From NCBI RefSeq assembly GCF_003061025.1, contig NZ_QAIL01000043.1, positions 1-46,801 of the forward strand: 46,801 nt of DNA. Direction: 5' to 3'. Shown in pieces: positions 7,292-15,667 of the stretch. The notes beneath the pieces were generated by a model, which was not told the DNA's origin, ran no database searches, and worked only from the letters and a program-made list of their open reading frames with translations. This stretch comes from Pedobacter sp. HMWF019. Lineage in GTDB: Bacteria; Bacteroidota; Bacteroidia; Sphingobacteriales; Sphingobacteriaceae. A program made the translations under genes and the position numbers. Every line of letters begins with the position of its first letter. The stretch's first letter is position 1.

Positions 7292-8556
7292 TTGCTGAGT
7301 AAGGATTGGTAAACTTTAATATATTTCCGGGCGATGTTTTGGTGGGTGAAATTCTGCAGCACCTTGTTCCGGGCTTGTGTAGCGATCTCCATGGCATGAT
7401 CCGTAAATAGCATTTCGTGAATCCCTTTCGCAAGATCAGTGGCCGATTTGAACTCGGCGAGGTAGCCGTTTTGCTGATGCTCGATCATTTCGGGGAGGCC
7501 ACCTATGTTAAAGGCCACTACGGGAGTTCCGCAGGCCATGGATTCCATTACGGTATTGGGCAGGTTGTCTTCTATGGAAGGCATCACAAATACATCGGCC
7601 AGGCTGTACAATTCAGTCAGGTCCTGTTGTGAACGGATGGTGTTCAGCGCATGTACCGGAAAAGGCAGCTGGCTGACATCAAAGTGTTTGTTTTTACCGA
7701 AAATGAGTACCTCAACAGGGACAGGCTGTTCGTAATCTTGTTTCAGGTGTTTGAGGGCCTGTACCAGATAGGTAATTCCCTTACGCCTGTCGCCTATGTT
7801 GGCGGCGCCAAATAAAATAACCTTGCTGTTTGGGCTGATCTTCCATTTGGCACGTGCGGCCATCTTATCCTGAGGGGAATATACTTCTATATCAATTGGA
7901 TTTGGGATGGCCTGTATTGGGAATTTTTTTAACAGGGAGCTTTGACTGGCAACTGAAGCCAGCCAGTTGCTGCAGGTTACAAAACTGATGTTCTGTGCCT
8001 TGGCATACAGATTTTGCTTGCGGAGCCAGCCAGTATGGGAAATGTCATCCTGATTAGGGTTTCTTAAAAAATAGCAGTCCCCGCATTGCCCGGTAAAATG
8101 GTCGCATGTTCCGGCATAATGGCAGCCTCCGGTGAAGGTCCACATGTCGTGAAGGGTCCATACAATCGGTTTACCAAGCTGGATCAGTTCTTTTAAATCC
8201 TTGATGGAGAGGAAGCCGGAATTGGTCCAGTGCAGGTGTAAAATATCTGCGTCTTTAACCAGTGGCTGATTGGAGATGCTGGTGCCGGCACTGGCAGTTG
8301 AAAAAGCGAAGCGTACAGATTTATCCTTTTCCTGAAAAAAGATAAAGGGCAGGCGTTCGTACAGGAAGTTGAAGCGGGCTTTTAACCTGCTTAACCAATT
8401 GTTTTCAACACTTTGAACGCGGGTTTCACTTGTTTTTTTTTGTCCCGCCAGGAAATTTACCTCGATATTTTCTGATGCCAATGCTTTTAACAGGCGCATA
8501 CTGGCTACAGGTGCTCCTCCGCCTGCATCGGATGTATTGATTAAAGTTACTTTCAT
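7288..8556 (-). CDS. Family 4 (GT-B) glycosyltransferase
   Basis: 422-residue GT-B glycosyltransferase. The C-terminal donor-binding region shows EDNLPNTVMESMACGTP at 329-345, with Glu residues spaced as in the EX7E motif. The N-terminal half has the TLHDMW and TGGCHYAGTC segment and a cluster of Cys residues (CDHFTGQCGDC) seen in a subset of Bacteroidota polysaccharide GT4 enzymes; these Cys may bind a metal. It is first in a two-gene unit with the GT2 gene and has a -7 box on the minus strand 30 nt upstream of its ATG. A role in surface glycan assembly is inferred from the neighbours. Confidence 0.92.
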   Translation of the reverse strand: MKVTLINTSDAGGGAPVASMRLLKALASENIEVNFLAGQKKTSETRVQSVENNWLSRLKARFNFLYERLPFIFFQEKDKSVRFAFSTASAGTSISNQPLVKDADILHLHWTNSGFLSIKDLKELIQLGKPIVWTLHDMWTFTGGCHYAGTCDHFTGQCGDCYFLRNPNQDDISHTGWLRKQNLYAKAQNISFVTCSNWLASVASQSSLLKKFPIQAIPNPIDIEVYSPQDKMAARAKWKISPNSKVILFGAANIGDRRKGITYLVQALKHLKQDYEQPVPVEVLIFGKNKHFDVSQLPFPVHALNTIRSQQDLTELYSLADVFVMPSIEDNLPNTVMESMACGTPVVAFNIGGLPEMIEHQQNGYLAEFKSATDLAKGIHEMLFTDHAMEIATQARNKVLQNFTHQNIARKYIKVYQSLLSK

Positions 8557-8585
8557 GAATAGAATTCGTATTGGCGCGACAGGAA

Positions 8586-8593
8586 CAAAAATA
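8586..8593 (-). promoter_or_regulatory. -7 box (TATTTTTG on minus strand) for the GT4-GT2 unit
   Basis: The plus-strand CAAAAATA reads TATTTTTG on the minus strand, matching TAnnTTTG, about 30 nt upstream of the GT4 start at 8556. It lies in a 294-bp divergent intergenic region otherwise without evident features. Confidence 0.55.
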
Positions 8594-8850
8594 CTAAATT
8601 AATGCCCATAAATGGATTGCGAAATAGATATACTTAGGAAACGATTAGGAGTTTATATTCACAAACACAATGAACCGAGCCTGTGATCCCTTGAACACAA
8701 GAATCAATAGACATGTGTGAAAAATACAAACTCATGATCGCTTCATTACCGATAAACCGAGCTTTAGTAAGTTCTTGAGAACCGAAAAACAATAAACAAC
8801 TCGATAAAAAACAATTATATTCTAGTGAAAAATACTTTAATTTACGCCGG

Positions 8851-9372
8851 ATGAATTTATTTAGTTACTTATTCCAGGACTGGGCTGCGAACCCAAAGAA
8901 TTTTAAAGGGCGTTTTGTGCTGTTGCTGTTCAGGCTGGTGCAGGTGATCAGCCGCCATACTGCATTGAAGATCATTTTTATCTTATACCTGGCTTTTTAT
9001 CATTATTATGTAGAATGGGTTTTGGGCATTGAATTGCCTCGCAAACTGACTGTGGGTAAAGGTCTGATGCTGTATCACGGGCAGGCCCTGGTGGTGAATC
9101 AGGGGGTGGTAATTGGCGAAGGCTGTACATTGCGGAACTCAGTAACAATAGGACATAAAAAGCTGGCAGATGGTAGTTTCAGCAGATGCCCGCGTATAGG
9201 GAACCACGTAGATATCGGAGCGAATGTTTGCATTATTGGCGATGTGGAGATTGGTGATCACGTGGTCATTGGGGCAGGAGCTGTGGTGGTCAAGAGCATT
9301 CCTGCCAATTGTATTGTGGTGGGTAATCCAGCCAGAATACTGGAAAAGAAAAACGAAGCAGCCCAGATTTAA
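8851..9372 (+). CDS. Hexapeptide-repeat acyltransferase (WcaB/serine acetyltransferase-like)
   Basis: 173-residue left-handed beta-helix acyltransferase. An amphipathic N-terminal part (1-65) is followed by hexapeptide repeats from about residue 72 to 165, with IGEGCTLRNSVTIGHKK, IGNHVDIGANVCIIG and IGDHVVIGAGAVVV, and the closing VVGNPARI. The YHGQALVVN segment carries the likely catalytic His. It resembles colanic-acid acetyltransferase WcaB and serine acetyltransferases; the location between glycosyltransferases supports sugar O-acetylation rather than cysteine synthesis. The gene precedes the methyltransferase by 28 bp on the same strand. Confidence 0.88.
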   Translation: MNLFSYLFQDWAANPKNFKGRFVLLLFRLVQVISRHTALKIIFILYLAFYHYYVEWVLGIELPRKLTVGKGLMLYHGQALVVNQGVVIGEGCTLRNSVTIGHKKLADGSFSRCPRIGNHVDIGANVCIIGDVEIGDHVVIGAGAVVVKSIPANCIVVGNPARILEKKNEAAQI

Positions 9373-9400
9373 CAGATTTTTCTTTTCTTTGAAGCCAGAT

Positions 9401-10150
9401 ATGGAAAACCTTTTAACAGATAGAGCATTTTGGGTAAATTATTGGGAGCAGAAACCAGACTTGTCTGTTAACATCCCTGCAAATTACATGTTCCATGAGC
9501 AGCTGGCAAAGATCATCAAAACGCAGCGGGTGAAAACAGCGATTGAACTGGGGGGCTTTCCAGGTTATTACGCGGTCTTTTTAAAGAAGTACTTTGCCCT
9601 GGACGTCACCTTGCTTGATTATTTTGTACATCAGCCAATAACCAATAAGCTGCTGCAAACGAATGGGCTGGAAGAAAAGGATATCCGTATTATAGAAACG
9701 GACTTGTTCAATTATACGCCCGGGCAGCAGTATGACCTGGTGCTTTCTTTTGGTTTGATCGAACATTTTAACGATACGGCAGATATCATTAACCGGCACA
9801 TTAATTTTGTAAAACCAGGGGGTACCTTGTTTATTACCCTGCCTAATTTCAGGGCTTTGAATGGATGGTTCCAAAAACGGTTTGATCCTGACAATTACGA
9901 TAAGCACAATATTGATTGCATGGATCCGAAATTACTGGCGGGGATTTGTGAGCAGGCCGGCCTTCAGGTGGTTCAATCTCGTTTTTTTGGACATTTTAGT
10001 TTATGGCTGCATGAAGAGGAGCAGAAGCCCTTGATGTTAAGGCTGTTCAAAAAATCTTTATGGCTGAGCGGTAAAATACTAACCAAGGTATTCCCTTTCA
10101 ACTCCAGACAGCTTTCTCCTTATATTATTTTAGAAGCCAGAAAGCTTTAA
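9401..10150 (+). CDS. Class I SAM-dependent methyltransferase
   Basis: 249-residue methyltransferase. Motif I is AIELGGFPG (47-55), the post-I acidic residue is Asp73 (TLLDYF), and motif II/III is in LVLSFGLIEHF and PGGTLFITLPN, all typical of the Methyltransf_11/23 group. The frame is open upstream to 9224, within the acetyltransferase gene, but that segment would duplicate coding in another frame; the ATG at 9401 is the sensible start. It probably methylates a sugar or glycan intermediate, inferred only from context. The 3' end lies 2 bp from the convergent gene at 10153. Confidence 0.88.
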   Translation: MENLLTDRAFWVNYWEQKPDLSVNIPANYMFHEQLAKIIKTQRVKTAIELGGFPGYYAVFLKKYFALDVTLLDYFVHQPITNKLLQTNGLEEKDIRIIETDLFNYTPGQQYDLVLSFGLIEHFNDTADIINRHINFVKPGGTLFITLPNFRALNGWFQKRFDPDNYDKHNIDCMDPKLLAGICEQAGLQVVQSRFFGHFSLWLHEEEQKPLMLRLFKKSLWLSGKILTKVFPFNSRQLSPYIILEARKL

Positions 10151-10152
10151 GC

Positions 10153-11070
10153 TCAGGGTATTAGTGGAAGGCTGTTAAAACGCTGAATGATATAGCGTTT
10201 CAGCCGTGTCCACAACGATCCTTTTCGGGTGGTCAAAAAGCTTTTTATGGCAGTATAGGCTTCGGGGTTTTCCGCTATTTTTTCCGGGAAATAAGTGATG
10301 GGTTTGGGGTTGATGATGACATTGTAAATGTCGTTAATACCCGAATGCACCCCAGTACCATCGTGTCCAATGTTATTTACTAAAGACTGGGAGGGGTTAA
10401 GTGTTAACCCGCCTCTTAAAAATATAGAAGCATACCATCTGATTGCCCATGAGTTGTTTTTTCCTTTTTTGAAATCTTCCATCTGTTTCCAGAAATTCAT
10501 GGTCCGTTCAATAGAAAATGCATTTTTAGCCGCATGGTCAAACTTACTCATTAACGTGTCTATGTTTGGTTCAAAATGCTGCCATGCCCTTTCCCAGGTT
10601 GCCCAGCCCCAGCTTGTTGCCGCCCTGTAAAAAAAAGTCTGCGGTAAATCTTCTCCCTTTAGATGAAACATATAGGCGCCGATATGCATGATCTTGTTTT
10701 CAGTACGGTAACGGTTTAGGGCTTCATTAAAATAGGTAAGGGTATGGGGGGAGCTGATCAGGTCATCTTCAAAGACGATGATCTGGCCATAGTCTTTAAC
10801 CAGACGACTTACACCCGCAATAACTGAATTGGCCAGTCCCATGTTTTCTTTACGTTCAATGATCTCCACAGTGCGAAAACCATCAACTGTTTTGAGAAAA
10901 TCCCTTACTTCCTGAACTTTATCCTGATCAGCAGCAGTTTTGGGCCCGTCAGAGAAAATAAACAGACGGCTTTCTGAAGCAAGCTCATTCTGCTGTAAAA
11001 ACTTCAGTGTACGTTCTGTATGCTTTGGCCGGTTGTAAACAAACAGGGCTATGGGGGCGAGATGTTGCAT
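10153..11070 (-). CDS. Glycosyltransferase, GT2-like (GT-A fold)
   Basis: 305-residue protein with a GT-A-type N-terminus: PIALFVYNRPKHTERTL at the start, FIFSDGP at 38-43, and an acidic EDD motif at 101-103 (IIVFEDDL) in the place of the metal-binding DxD. ATSWGWATWERAW is a hallmark of this Bacteroidota and cyanobacterial glycosyltransferase group, often annotated as a sugar transferase. It is the last gene of the flippase unit, 3 bp after the methyltransferase. Substrates are unknown. Confidence 0.85.
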   Translation of the reverse strand: MQHLAPIALFVYNRPKHTERTLKFLQQNELASESRLFIFSDGPKTAADQDKVQEVRDFLKTVDGFRTVEIIERKENMGLANSVIAGVSRLVKDYGQIIVFEDDLISSPHTLTYFNEALNRYRTENKIMHIGAYMFHLKGEDLPQTFFYRAATSWGWATWERAWQHFEPNIDTLMSKFDHAAKNAFSIERTMNFWKQMEDFKKGKNNSWAIRWYASIFLRGGLTLNPSQSLVNNIGHDGTGVHSGINDIYNVIINPKPITYFPEKIAENPEAYTAIKSFLTTRKGSLWTRLKRYIIQRFNSLPLIP

Positions 11071-11073
11071 TTC

Positions 11074-11721
11074 CTAGATATCCAGACAGTTTTCGGTACG
11101 GTAAAAAACAGAGGTCGCTTTCAGGTAGAACAGTCCTGGCGAGATACCTGAAAAAGAAAGTTCTTTGAACTGATTCTCTTTCAGAAAGCTCCGGGCTTGT
11201 TCGTATTCCGGACGTTCAGAGTCGTCCAGGACAATTACTCCCGAAGGGCTAAGGGCTTGTATACTTTCTATGCAGCAGTTTACCCTGTCGCGTCCGTCTA
11301 CAATAATAATGTCGAACTTTGTGTCCAGGAGTCTGGCTTTTTTACTGTATTCTCCTCCTCTTTCCAGCTTGGTAAAGATCATTTCGGCATTTTGGGGTTT
11401 AGTGCCTGCAATTTTATGATACCAGCTCTCGTCATGCTCTACGGAAACGACCCGGCCTGTATGTTTTGCATAAAACAGCGTTGAACTTCCTGATCCATAT
11501 TCAAATACTTTTTGATCCTTATTCAGTCTCCCTTTTATAAAGTCTATAAAAGAATAAGTTACCCATGGAATGGCTTCTCCGCGGGCATCTATAGCCTGTT
11601 TCGAGTCAAATGCCTTAAACCATCCAATACTGGACAAGTAACCTTTATGACCATAGGATAAAAGTGCAGAGAGGCGTTTGGGTTTGGAAAGTAGGGTAGC
11701 TAGTGCTTTAAATTTGCTCAA
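11074..11721 (-). CDS. Class I SAM-dependent methyltransferase in the flippase unit
   Basis: 215-residue methyltransferase-fold protein. The SAM-binding loop is EYGSGSS at 74-80, the ribose-binding acid is Glu95 (VVSVEHDESW), and DIIIVDGRDR follows as motif II. The N-terminal 60 residues are family-specific. Its ATG overlaps the flippase stop by 4 bp, giving translational coupling. The family is common in polysaccharide loci and may modify a lipid-linked glycan, but the exact substrate is not known and some members have no proven activity. Confidence 0.8.
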   Translation of the reverse strand: MSKFKALATLLSKPKRLSALLSYGHKGYLSSIGWFKAFDSKQAIDARGEAIPWVTYSFIDFIKGRLNKDQKVFEYGSGSSTLFYAKHTGRVVSVEHDESWYHKIAGTKPQNAEMIFTKLERGGEYSKKARLLDTKFDIIIVDGRDRVNCCIESIQALSPSGVIVLDDSERPEYEQARSFLKENQFKELSFSGISPGLFYLKATSVFYRTENCLDI

Positions 11722-13037
11722 TGTTTTGTTATTTTTTGAATTGCAGAGATCAAAAATAATGATTTTAACATCATAATGCCCTGCTGTCGGGTTTTAGGGA
11801 TAAATAAAATATAAAAAGCAGAAAAGATACAGGCGATAAGTGTAGCGATGGAAGCGCCAATCCCCCCGTAACGTGGAATCAGCCAAAAGTTCAGCGCGAT
11901 ATTGATGATGGCGCCTGCGGCTGTTCTCTGAAAGGAGATGAGTGTAAACCCTTCATTGATGAGGTATTGGGAACTGGCAATCCCAAAAAACACGAATATG
12001 CCAGACCAGATATGTATGCTTAACATGGTGCCTGCTCCGGTGAAGCGGTTCCCGTAGAGCAGATGGATGATGTCTGTTCCAAGAAAACTGATTAGAATAG
12101 CCACCGGAAGGCTAATGAAGACCAGGAGGTCATACAGATTATTGAGGCGTTTATGGTATCTTTCCGGATCTGTTTTTCTGGCATTGATCAGGGCGGGAAA
12201 AACAGAGGTGACAATAGCCATAGGGATAAAATACCAGGCTTCACTTATTTTTGCAGCGGCGCTGTAAATCCCAACTTCGGCACTCCCTTCACTTTTGAGC
12301 ATGACCTGGTCAATCTTCATATAGATTGAAACCATAACCGCAGAGAGAATCAATGGAAAAGATTGTTTTAACAAAGATAATGCGCGCTCGGAACGGAAAT
12401 TCCATGTTGTTATTTTTAAACCCCGCTGGTGGTAGATCAGAACCAAACCGGCAGCCAGGATGAACCCGTCAAATGTCAGTGCAGCTGCAAACCAGATCAG
12501 AGGGGCGTTGATCCAAACCAACAGGATTTTGACCAGTGCAGAAAGGACCACGCAAATATTTTGGACATGCACCACATACTTGGACTGAACCTGGGATTGG
12601 AAGTAAGAATCTATGACATTAAACGATTTGAAAAAAGAGGCCAGTGATAGCAGGGCCACAATGGCGGTTAAGGGCTTGCCTGGTTGTGCGGAAAAATGAT
12701 GGAAAACCAGGTAAAGACCAATGCTGAGTGGAATAAGGACAACATTGACCCCTATACGTAACCCAAGGGAAGTACCCAGGATCTCATCTCTTTTTTCAGG
12801 TTCGTTCAGGATCTCCCTAATGATAAAGGAGTCAAGACCCAGGGTGCCCACAGCGGCTACAATTGCGGTTAAAGCATCAGCAAAACTCAGGTCTCCAAAG
12901 GATACGGGGCCTAAATAACGTACAATCAGAAAGCTGACCAGCATGCTGAGTATTTTGCCAAACATCAGCCAGCTGGTGTTTTTAAAATATTTGCTAAATG
13001 CGGCTTCATCAAAACCTTTAAGTCCGGGAATCTTCAT
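11718..13037 (-). CDS. Wzx-type oligosaccharide flippase
   Basis: 439-residue polytopic membrane protein of the MATE/PST (RfbX/Wzx) superfamily. The N-terminus (NTSWLMFGKILSMLVSFLIVRYLG, split around residues 20-45) and the motif FGDLSFADAL are typical, and about 12 hydrophobic helices are spread over the length. It is expected to flip undecaprenyl-linked oligosaccharide units across the inner membrane. It heads a three-gene unit with a methyltransferase and a GT. No matching Wzy polymerase or initiating phosphoglycosyltransferase is seen in the window. Confidence 0.93.
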   Translation of the reverse strand: MKIPGLKGFDEAAFSKYFKNTSWLMFGKILSMLVSFLIVRYLGPVSFGDLSFADALTAIVAAVGTLGLDSFIIREILNEPEKRDEILGTSLGLRIGVNVVLIPLSIGLYLVFHHFSAQPGKPLTAIVALLSLASFFKSFNVIDSYFQSQVQSKYVVHVQNICVVLSALVKILLVWINAPLIWFAAALTFDGFILAAGLVLIYHQRGLKITTWNFRSERALSLLKQSFPLILSAVMVSIYMKIDQVMLKSEGSAEVGIYSAAAKISEAWYFIPMAIVTSVFPALINARKTDPERYHKRLNNLYDLLVFISLPVAILISFLGTDIIHLLYGNRFTGAGTMLSIHIWSGIFVFFGIASSQYLINEGFTLISFQRTAAGAIINIALNFWLIPRYGGIGASIATLIACIFSAFYILFIPKTRQQGIMMLKSLFLISAIQKITKH

Positions 13038-13042
13038 TCTTG

Positions 13043-13050
13043 CAAAGATG
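13043..13050 (-). promoter_or_regulatory. Near-consensus -7 box (CATCTTTG) for the flippase unit
   Basis: On the minus strand CATCTTTG differs from TAnnTTTG only at the first base, and lies 5 nt upstream of the flippase ATG in the 25-bp gap after the DinB gene. It would give an almost leaderless message; readthrough from the upstream unit is the alternative. Confidence 0.3.
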
Positions 13051-13062
13051 TGAAAATTGCAG

Positions 13063-13578
13063 TTATTGGGCGAAGCTTTTCTCGATCCTGTGCAATTGTT
13101 TCAAATGGTGCTTCAAATGGATCTCTGTAAACCGGAGCCATTGCTTTGCATTCAGGTAACCTAGTCTGGGATGTTTGGACTTAACATTGTCCCTGGCCCT
13201 TGGGATTTGTTTGTAATCTGCTTCCAGTTGTTTTCCAAATTGACTGACCAGGTCTTGTGCTTCTTCTTTGGTGATGACTTTTACCCGGCCTTCCAGTTGT
13301 TTAGGGATTTTAAACCGTCCCGGAGGCAAAGCGCCAAAGAAAAGAATAAGCTTTACGGTAAATGCAGTAGGCTTATCCTTTCCTTTTCCATTCAGACAAT
13401 CTTCCATGGCCTGCAGTGACAAGCAGCTTGCATCAAAAATGTGCGCGTATACTTCACTGTAAGACCAGCCACCGATGGGAGGCGTGGTCCGGAACTGGGC
13501 ATCACTGAGGCTTTGCAGTTTGTCGCTGTAAGCATCTGAAATCCTTTGCAGGGAAGAGAAAATGGTGTCTGTATTCAT
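13063..13578 (-). CDS. DinB-family protein
   Basis: 171-residue four-helix-bundle protein of the DinB/YfiT superfamily. The putative metal ligands are His residues in VYAHIFD and in HLKHHLKQLHRI near the C-terminus; the family usually binds a divalent metal with three His. GGWSYSEVYAHI is the characteristic motif. The frame extends seven codons upstream to 13599, but the ATG at 13578 sits one base after the stop of the DUF4476 gene and begins the conserved region, so I prefer it. Members act as thiol transferases or have unknown functions. It is the last gene of a five-gene minus-strand run. Confidence 0.8.
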   Translation of the reverse strand: MNTDTIFSSLQRISDAYSDKLQSLSDAQFRTTPPIGGWSYSEVYAHIFDASCLSLQAMEDCLNGKGKDKPTAFTVKLILFFGALPPGRFKIPKQLEGRVKVITKEEAQDLVSQFGKQLEADYKQIPRARDNVKSKHPRLGYLNAKQWLRFTEIHLKHHLKQLHRIEKSFAQ

Positions 13579-13579
13579 G

Positions 13580-14272
13580 TTAACGGGTTGAGGGTGCATT
13601 CTTTAAAAAGTCCATCAAGCCATCCTGTCCATGGAGGAATTTAAAGCTGTTTTTTAAAGTATAATAGTTGTTCTTATCTACAGTGACATGGTAGGCTCTT
13701 TTTGCGACGTCCAGCCCCTGATCTTCAAAGTCCAGTGAACGAATGATCTCTCCAACTTGTTTGGTGCTGAAATAATTGTTCTTCAGGGCCAGGTCTATGA
13801 CCCTGATCCTGTCTTTGTCAAAGTGTTCTGCCCGCACAGCATTCATAAATTGTTTAAAATCTTCGGGGTTCATGGCATAGCCCCCGTCTGGGTAGCCCGG
13901 GGTTCCATTCAGATTGCCGTCCCAGTCGTCAAGAAGATATTGGCCACGGTTAAGTACTGCAAGTGCTGAGCTGATCTGAAATCCGCGTCTTTGAGAATAA
14001 GACGCTATGATTCTTTTATTGGTTTGCAAACGGATGCGTTGTTTAAAGATGGGCCGGTTTTCCTGGAGGATAGTGAGTACAGGGTTTGGGTCTGAGACTT
14101 CAAAGAAGCGGAACCTGCCTTGGGAAGAGCCGGCATATTCTTCGTTGAGGTAAACGGTAAATTTTCCCCTGTCAGAGATTTCAAGAAACAGTTCTGCGGT
14201 CTGGGCCCTTTGCTGGGCAAAAATTGCGGTGGTTTGCAGCAATACAGCAAACAATAAGATGATCTTTTTCAT
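13580..14272 (-). CDS. Secreted DUF4476 protein
   Basis: 230-residue exported protein with a clear signal peptide (MKKIILLFAVLLQTTAIFAQ, cleavage near residue 19-20). The N-terminal half is beta-rich (FTVYLNEEYAG, FRFFEVSDPNPVLTI). The C-terminal ~95 residues match DUF4476: MNPEDFKQFMNAVRAEHFDKDR, ending at YYTLKNSF. The family is restricted largely to Bacteroidota and its function is unknown. It lies 58 bp after the HAD phosphatase and abuts the DinB gene. Confidence 0.82.
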   Translation of the reverse strand: MKKIILLFAVLLQTTAIFAQQRAQTAELFLEISDRGKFTVYLNEEYAGSSQGRFRFFEVSDPNPVLTILQENRPIFKQRIRLQTNKRIIASYSQRRGFQISSALAVLNRGQYLLDDWDGNLNGTPGYPDGGYAMNPEDFKQFMNAVRAEHFDKDRIRVIDLALKNNYFSTKQVGEIIRSLDFEDQGLDVAKRAYHVTVDKNNYYTLKNSFKFLHGQDGLMDFLKNAPSTR

Positions 14273-14330
14273 TTGGTTTCATTTGTGTGTAGAAACCATA
14301 TTACGAATCTCATACCACGATAACAAAATT

Positions 14331-15020
14331 TTAGAAGTGCAGGAGTAATTCTTCCAGGTGATGGATTTGCCAGTCCACGTACTCTGGTGCTTCTTTCTTC
14401 TGTGGGTTAAAGAAAATGGCCTTCATTCCAAAGTTTTGGGCGCCGGTAATGTCGGCTTCGAGACTGTCGCCAATCATAATACTCTCTTCTTTTAGCGCTT
14501 CTGCTCTTTGTAAAGCATGTTCAAAAATCGCCTTGTCTGGCTTGTTAACGCCTACATCCTCAGAAATAATCACATTTTTGAAATAAGGATTTAGAGCTGA
14601 AACTTCCATTTTGGTTAAAGTACTTTCTTTGAAACCATTGGAAATGATATGAAGACTGTATTTTTTCTGCAGATAGGAGAGCACTTTTTCTGAGCCCTCA
14701 AATAAATTTGTTTTTGTTGGAGTGATCCGGACATAATCGTCCTCAAATTGCTGCGGTATATGGTCAGGGTGTATACCCAACTGGATAAAGGTAGTGCTAA
14801 ATCTTTCGGACCTAAGGGTTTCCTTGCTGATTTTACCCACATGATAAGCCGCCCAGAGCCGGTGGTTATTTTCCGTGTAGGTCTGGATGAATTCTTCTGT
14901 AGAATTTAAACCGAGTGTCTGAAGCTGGTAAGTCTGGTATAGTTCCTTCAGTGTTTCTTCTGCATTTTTATCGAAATCCCAGATGGTATGATCCAGGTCA
15001 AAAAAGATATGTTTGATCAT
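14331..15020 (-). CDS. yjjG: HAD phosphatase, YjjG-type pyrimidine 5'-nucleotidase
   Basis: 229-residue HAD hydrolase. Motif I is FFDLDHTIWDF with Asp8 as nucleophile and Asp10 as acid/base; motif II is the Ser in ISNG; motif III is the Lys in NKPDKAIF; motif IV is GDSLEADITGA. The helical cap between motifs I and II and the overall length fit YjjG, which removes phosphate from noncanonical pyrimidine nucleotides (house-cleaning). It lies 2 bp after upp, so it is almost certainly cotranscribed with a pyrimidine salvage gene, which supports the assignment. Confidence 0.85.
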   Translation of the reverse strand: MIKHIFFDLDHTIWDFDKNAEETLKELYQTYQLQTLGLNSTEEFIQTYTENNHRLWAAYHVGKISKETLRSERFSTTFIQLGIHPDHIPQQFEDDYVRITPTKTNLFEGSEKVLSYLQKKYSLHIISNGFKESTLTKMEVSALNPYFKNVIISEDVGVNKPDKAIFEHALQRAEALKEESIMIGDSLEADITGAQNFGMKAIFFNPQKKEAPEYVDWQIHHLEELLLHF

Positions 15021-15022
15021 GA

Positions 15023-15667
15023 TTAAAGTTTTGGGCCATAGGCCAGGTCACCGGCATCTCCAAGTCCGGGAACGATATATGCTTTTGTAGTCATCTCTTC
15101 GTCTATTGCGCCTACCCATAATTTGGCATGGGGAAGATTGGCTCTGACATGGCGAATGCCTTCAGCACTGGCAATGGCAGTTACGATGTGAAGTTCTTTG
15201 ATACTGAATCGGTTGAGCAGTTCTTTGCAGCAGATAACCATACTTAAACCGGTGGCAAGCATTGGGTCTGCAACGATTACGGTTCTGTCTGTGAGGTCTG
15301 GTGAAGAAATATATTCCATCTGGATCTCAAAATCACCACTTTTATGGGTTTTCCTGAATGCGGTAATAAAGGCCGAGTCAGCCATATCGAAGATATTCAG
15401 TAATCCCTTATGCATGGGTAGCCCTGCGCGAAGGATGGTGGCCAGCACTGGTTGCTGCACAAGCTGCTTGCTTTCTGCAATTCCAAGCGGGGTTTGTGTC
15501 TTTGTTTCCTCGTAGCTAAGGGTCTTGCTGATTTCAAAAGCAAAGAATTCCCCCAGTCTCTCCAGGTTCTTTCTAAAGCGCATTGCATCTTTCTGTATGT
15601 TTTCATCCCGAAGTTGAGCAATAAAAACATTTGCTATAGAATTGGTTTTACTGAGGTCGAATATCAT
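15023..15667 (-). CDS. upp: Uracil phosphoribosyltransferase
   Basis: 214-residue enzyme converting uracil and PRPP to UMP. The PRPP-binding loop is VADPMLATGLS at 132-142, the flexible-loop region starts at LRAGLPMHKG (79-88), and the uracil-binding C-terminus reads PGLGDAGDLAYG. Length and motifs are normal. It overlaps the end of the upstream deacetylase-like gene by 20 bp and precedes the YjjG-like gene by 2 bp. UPRT and YjjG in one unit make a coherent pyrimidine salvage and sanitation pair. Confidence 0.95.
   Translation of the reverse strand: MIFDLSKTNSIANVFIAQLRDENIQKDAMRFRKNLERLGEFFAFEISKTLSYEETKTQTPLGIAESKQLVQQPVLATILRAGLPMHKGLLNIFDMADSAFITAFRKTHKSGDFEIQMEYISSPDLTDRTVIVADPMLATGLSMVICCKELLNRFSIKELHIVTAIASAEGIRHVRANLPHAKLWVGAIDEEMTTKAYIVPGLGDAGDLAYGPKL

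Noticed and set aside
8673-8762. Short direct repeat AACCGAGC (8673-8680 and 8755-8762) in the divergent intergenic region
   Set aside because: Only 8 bp, with no third copy at regular spacing and no known operator pattern.
9224-9400. Extended N-terminus for the methyltransferase
   Set aside because: The extra 59 codons lie inside the acetyltransferase gene in another frame and lack family similarity; the ATG at 9401 is the natural start.
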